Positions 43,630 through 43,631 of a DNA stretch of 43,631 bases are shown in pieces. The translations under genes were made by a program, and so were the position numbers. How positions within the stretch are numbered: position 1 is the stretch's first letter; every line of letters starts with the position of its first letter. The notes beneath the pieces were generated by a model, which was not told where the DNA came from, made no database searches, and saw only the letters and a program-made list of their open reading frames with translations. Origin of the DNA: Planctomyces sp. Its GTDB lineage: Bacteria; Planctomycetota; Planctomycetia; Planctomycetales; Planctomycetaceae. Where the stretch lies: contig SXKJ01000149.1 in assembly GCA_005778115.1 (NCBI GenBank), positions 1 to 43,631 on the forward strand. Reading direction: 5' to 3'.

Positions 43630-43631
43630 GA

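Noticed and set aside
1-43631. Whole window as one mobile island between the integrase and the IS66 transposase
   Set aside because: Housekeeping genes (lnt, greA, hemC, cysE, gmd) fill the interval and no matching attachment repeats are seen at the two ends.

Overview
The window looks like a chromosomal piece of a moderately GC-rich Planctomycetota bacterium (Planctomycetaceae-like). The evidence is the mix of families: a PSCyt1/PSCyt2/PSD1 (DUF1549/DUF1553) cytochrome protein followed by a DUF1501 protein, a second PSD1 protein, a PD40/CehA-like hydrolase, secreted PQQ-propeller and Gfo/Idh/MocA proteins, and long intergenic palindromes. The exact genus cannot be read from the sequence.

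Layout. 1-331: the 3' end of a tyrosine recombinase gene runs into an antisense selenocysteine tRNA (selC). 622-1484: a secreted coiled-coil protein and its terminator. 1553-6431: PSD1-DUF1501 pair. 6536-8983: a large hydrolase gene broken by three in-frame stops. 9003-12091 (minus): type II secretion/type IV pilus-type genes gspF and gspE, the latter with an in-frame UGA. 12498-15787: an SLBB-like membrane protein translationally coupled to an actin-fold ATPase. 15980-17992 (minus): lnt. 18712-25261: a compact exopolysaccharide operon (Wza-like export lipoprotein, Wzz/BY-kinase, Wzy/O-antigen-ligase-like protein with TPRs). 25325-29995: class A beta-lactamase-like hydrolase, DUF4160/DUF2442 pair, Gfo/Idh/MocA oxidoreductase, greA, PQQ-propeller protein. 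30094-36383 (minus): cysE, a glyoxalase-fold protein, TPR lipoprotein, AAA+ ATPase, small lipoprotein, hemC. 36500-40757 (minus): second PSD1 protein and an ArnT/PMT-like membrane glycosyltransferase. 40817-42943: gmd and a HEAT-repeat membrane protein. 42973-43631 (minus): an unknown protein and the C-terminus of an IS66-type transposase.

Functionally the window is dominated by the cell envelope: polysaccharide export and polymerisation (18712-25261), GDP-sugar synthesis (gmd), a membrane glycosyltransferase, lipoprotein maturation (lnt) and a secretion/pilus motor. Housekeeping genes (greA, hemC, cysE, lnt, selC) are scattered between.

The most striking non-genic signal is about twenty long palindromic elements, roughly one per 2 kb, in gene spacers and also inside coding sequences. 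Seven share one architecture: GTAG, a hairpin, a spacer, an inverted hairpin, CTAC (one terminus mutated). The two hairpins of one element often differ in sequence but stay self-complementary, so structure has been conserved. This is the organisation of REP/BIME elements moved by REP-associated (Y1) transposases; no such transposase is in the window. The second striking signal is four nonsense codons, without any frameshift, in two neighbouring genes (6536-8983 and 10304-12091).
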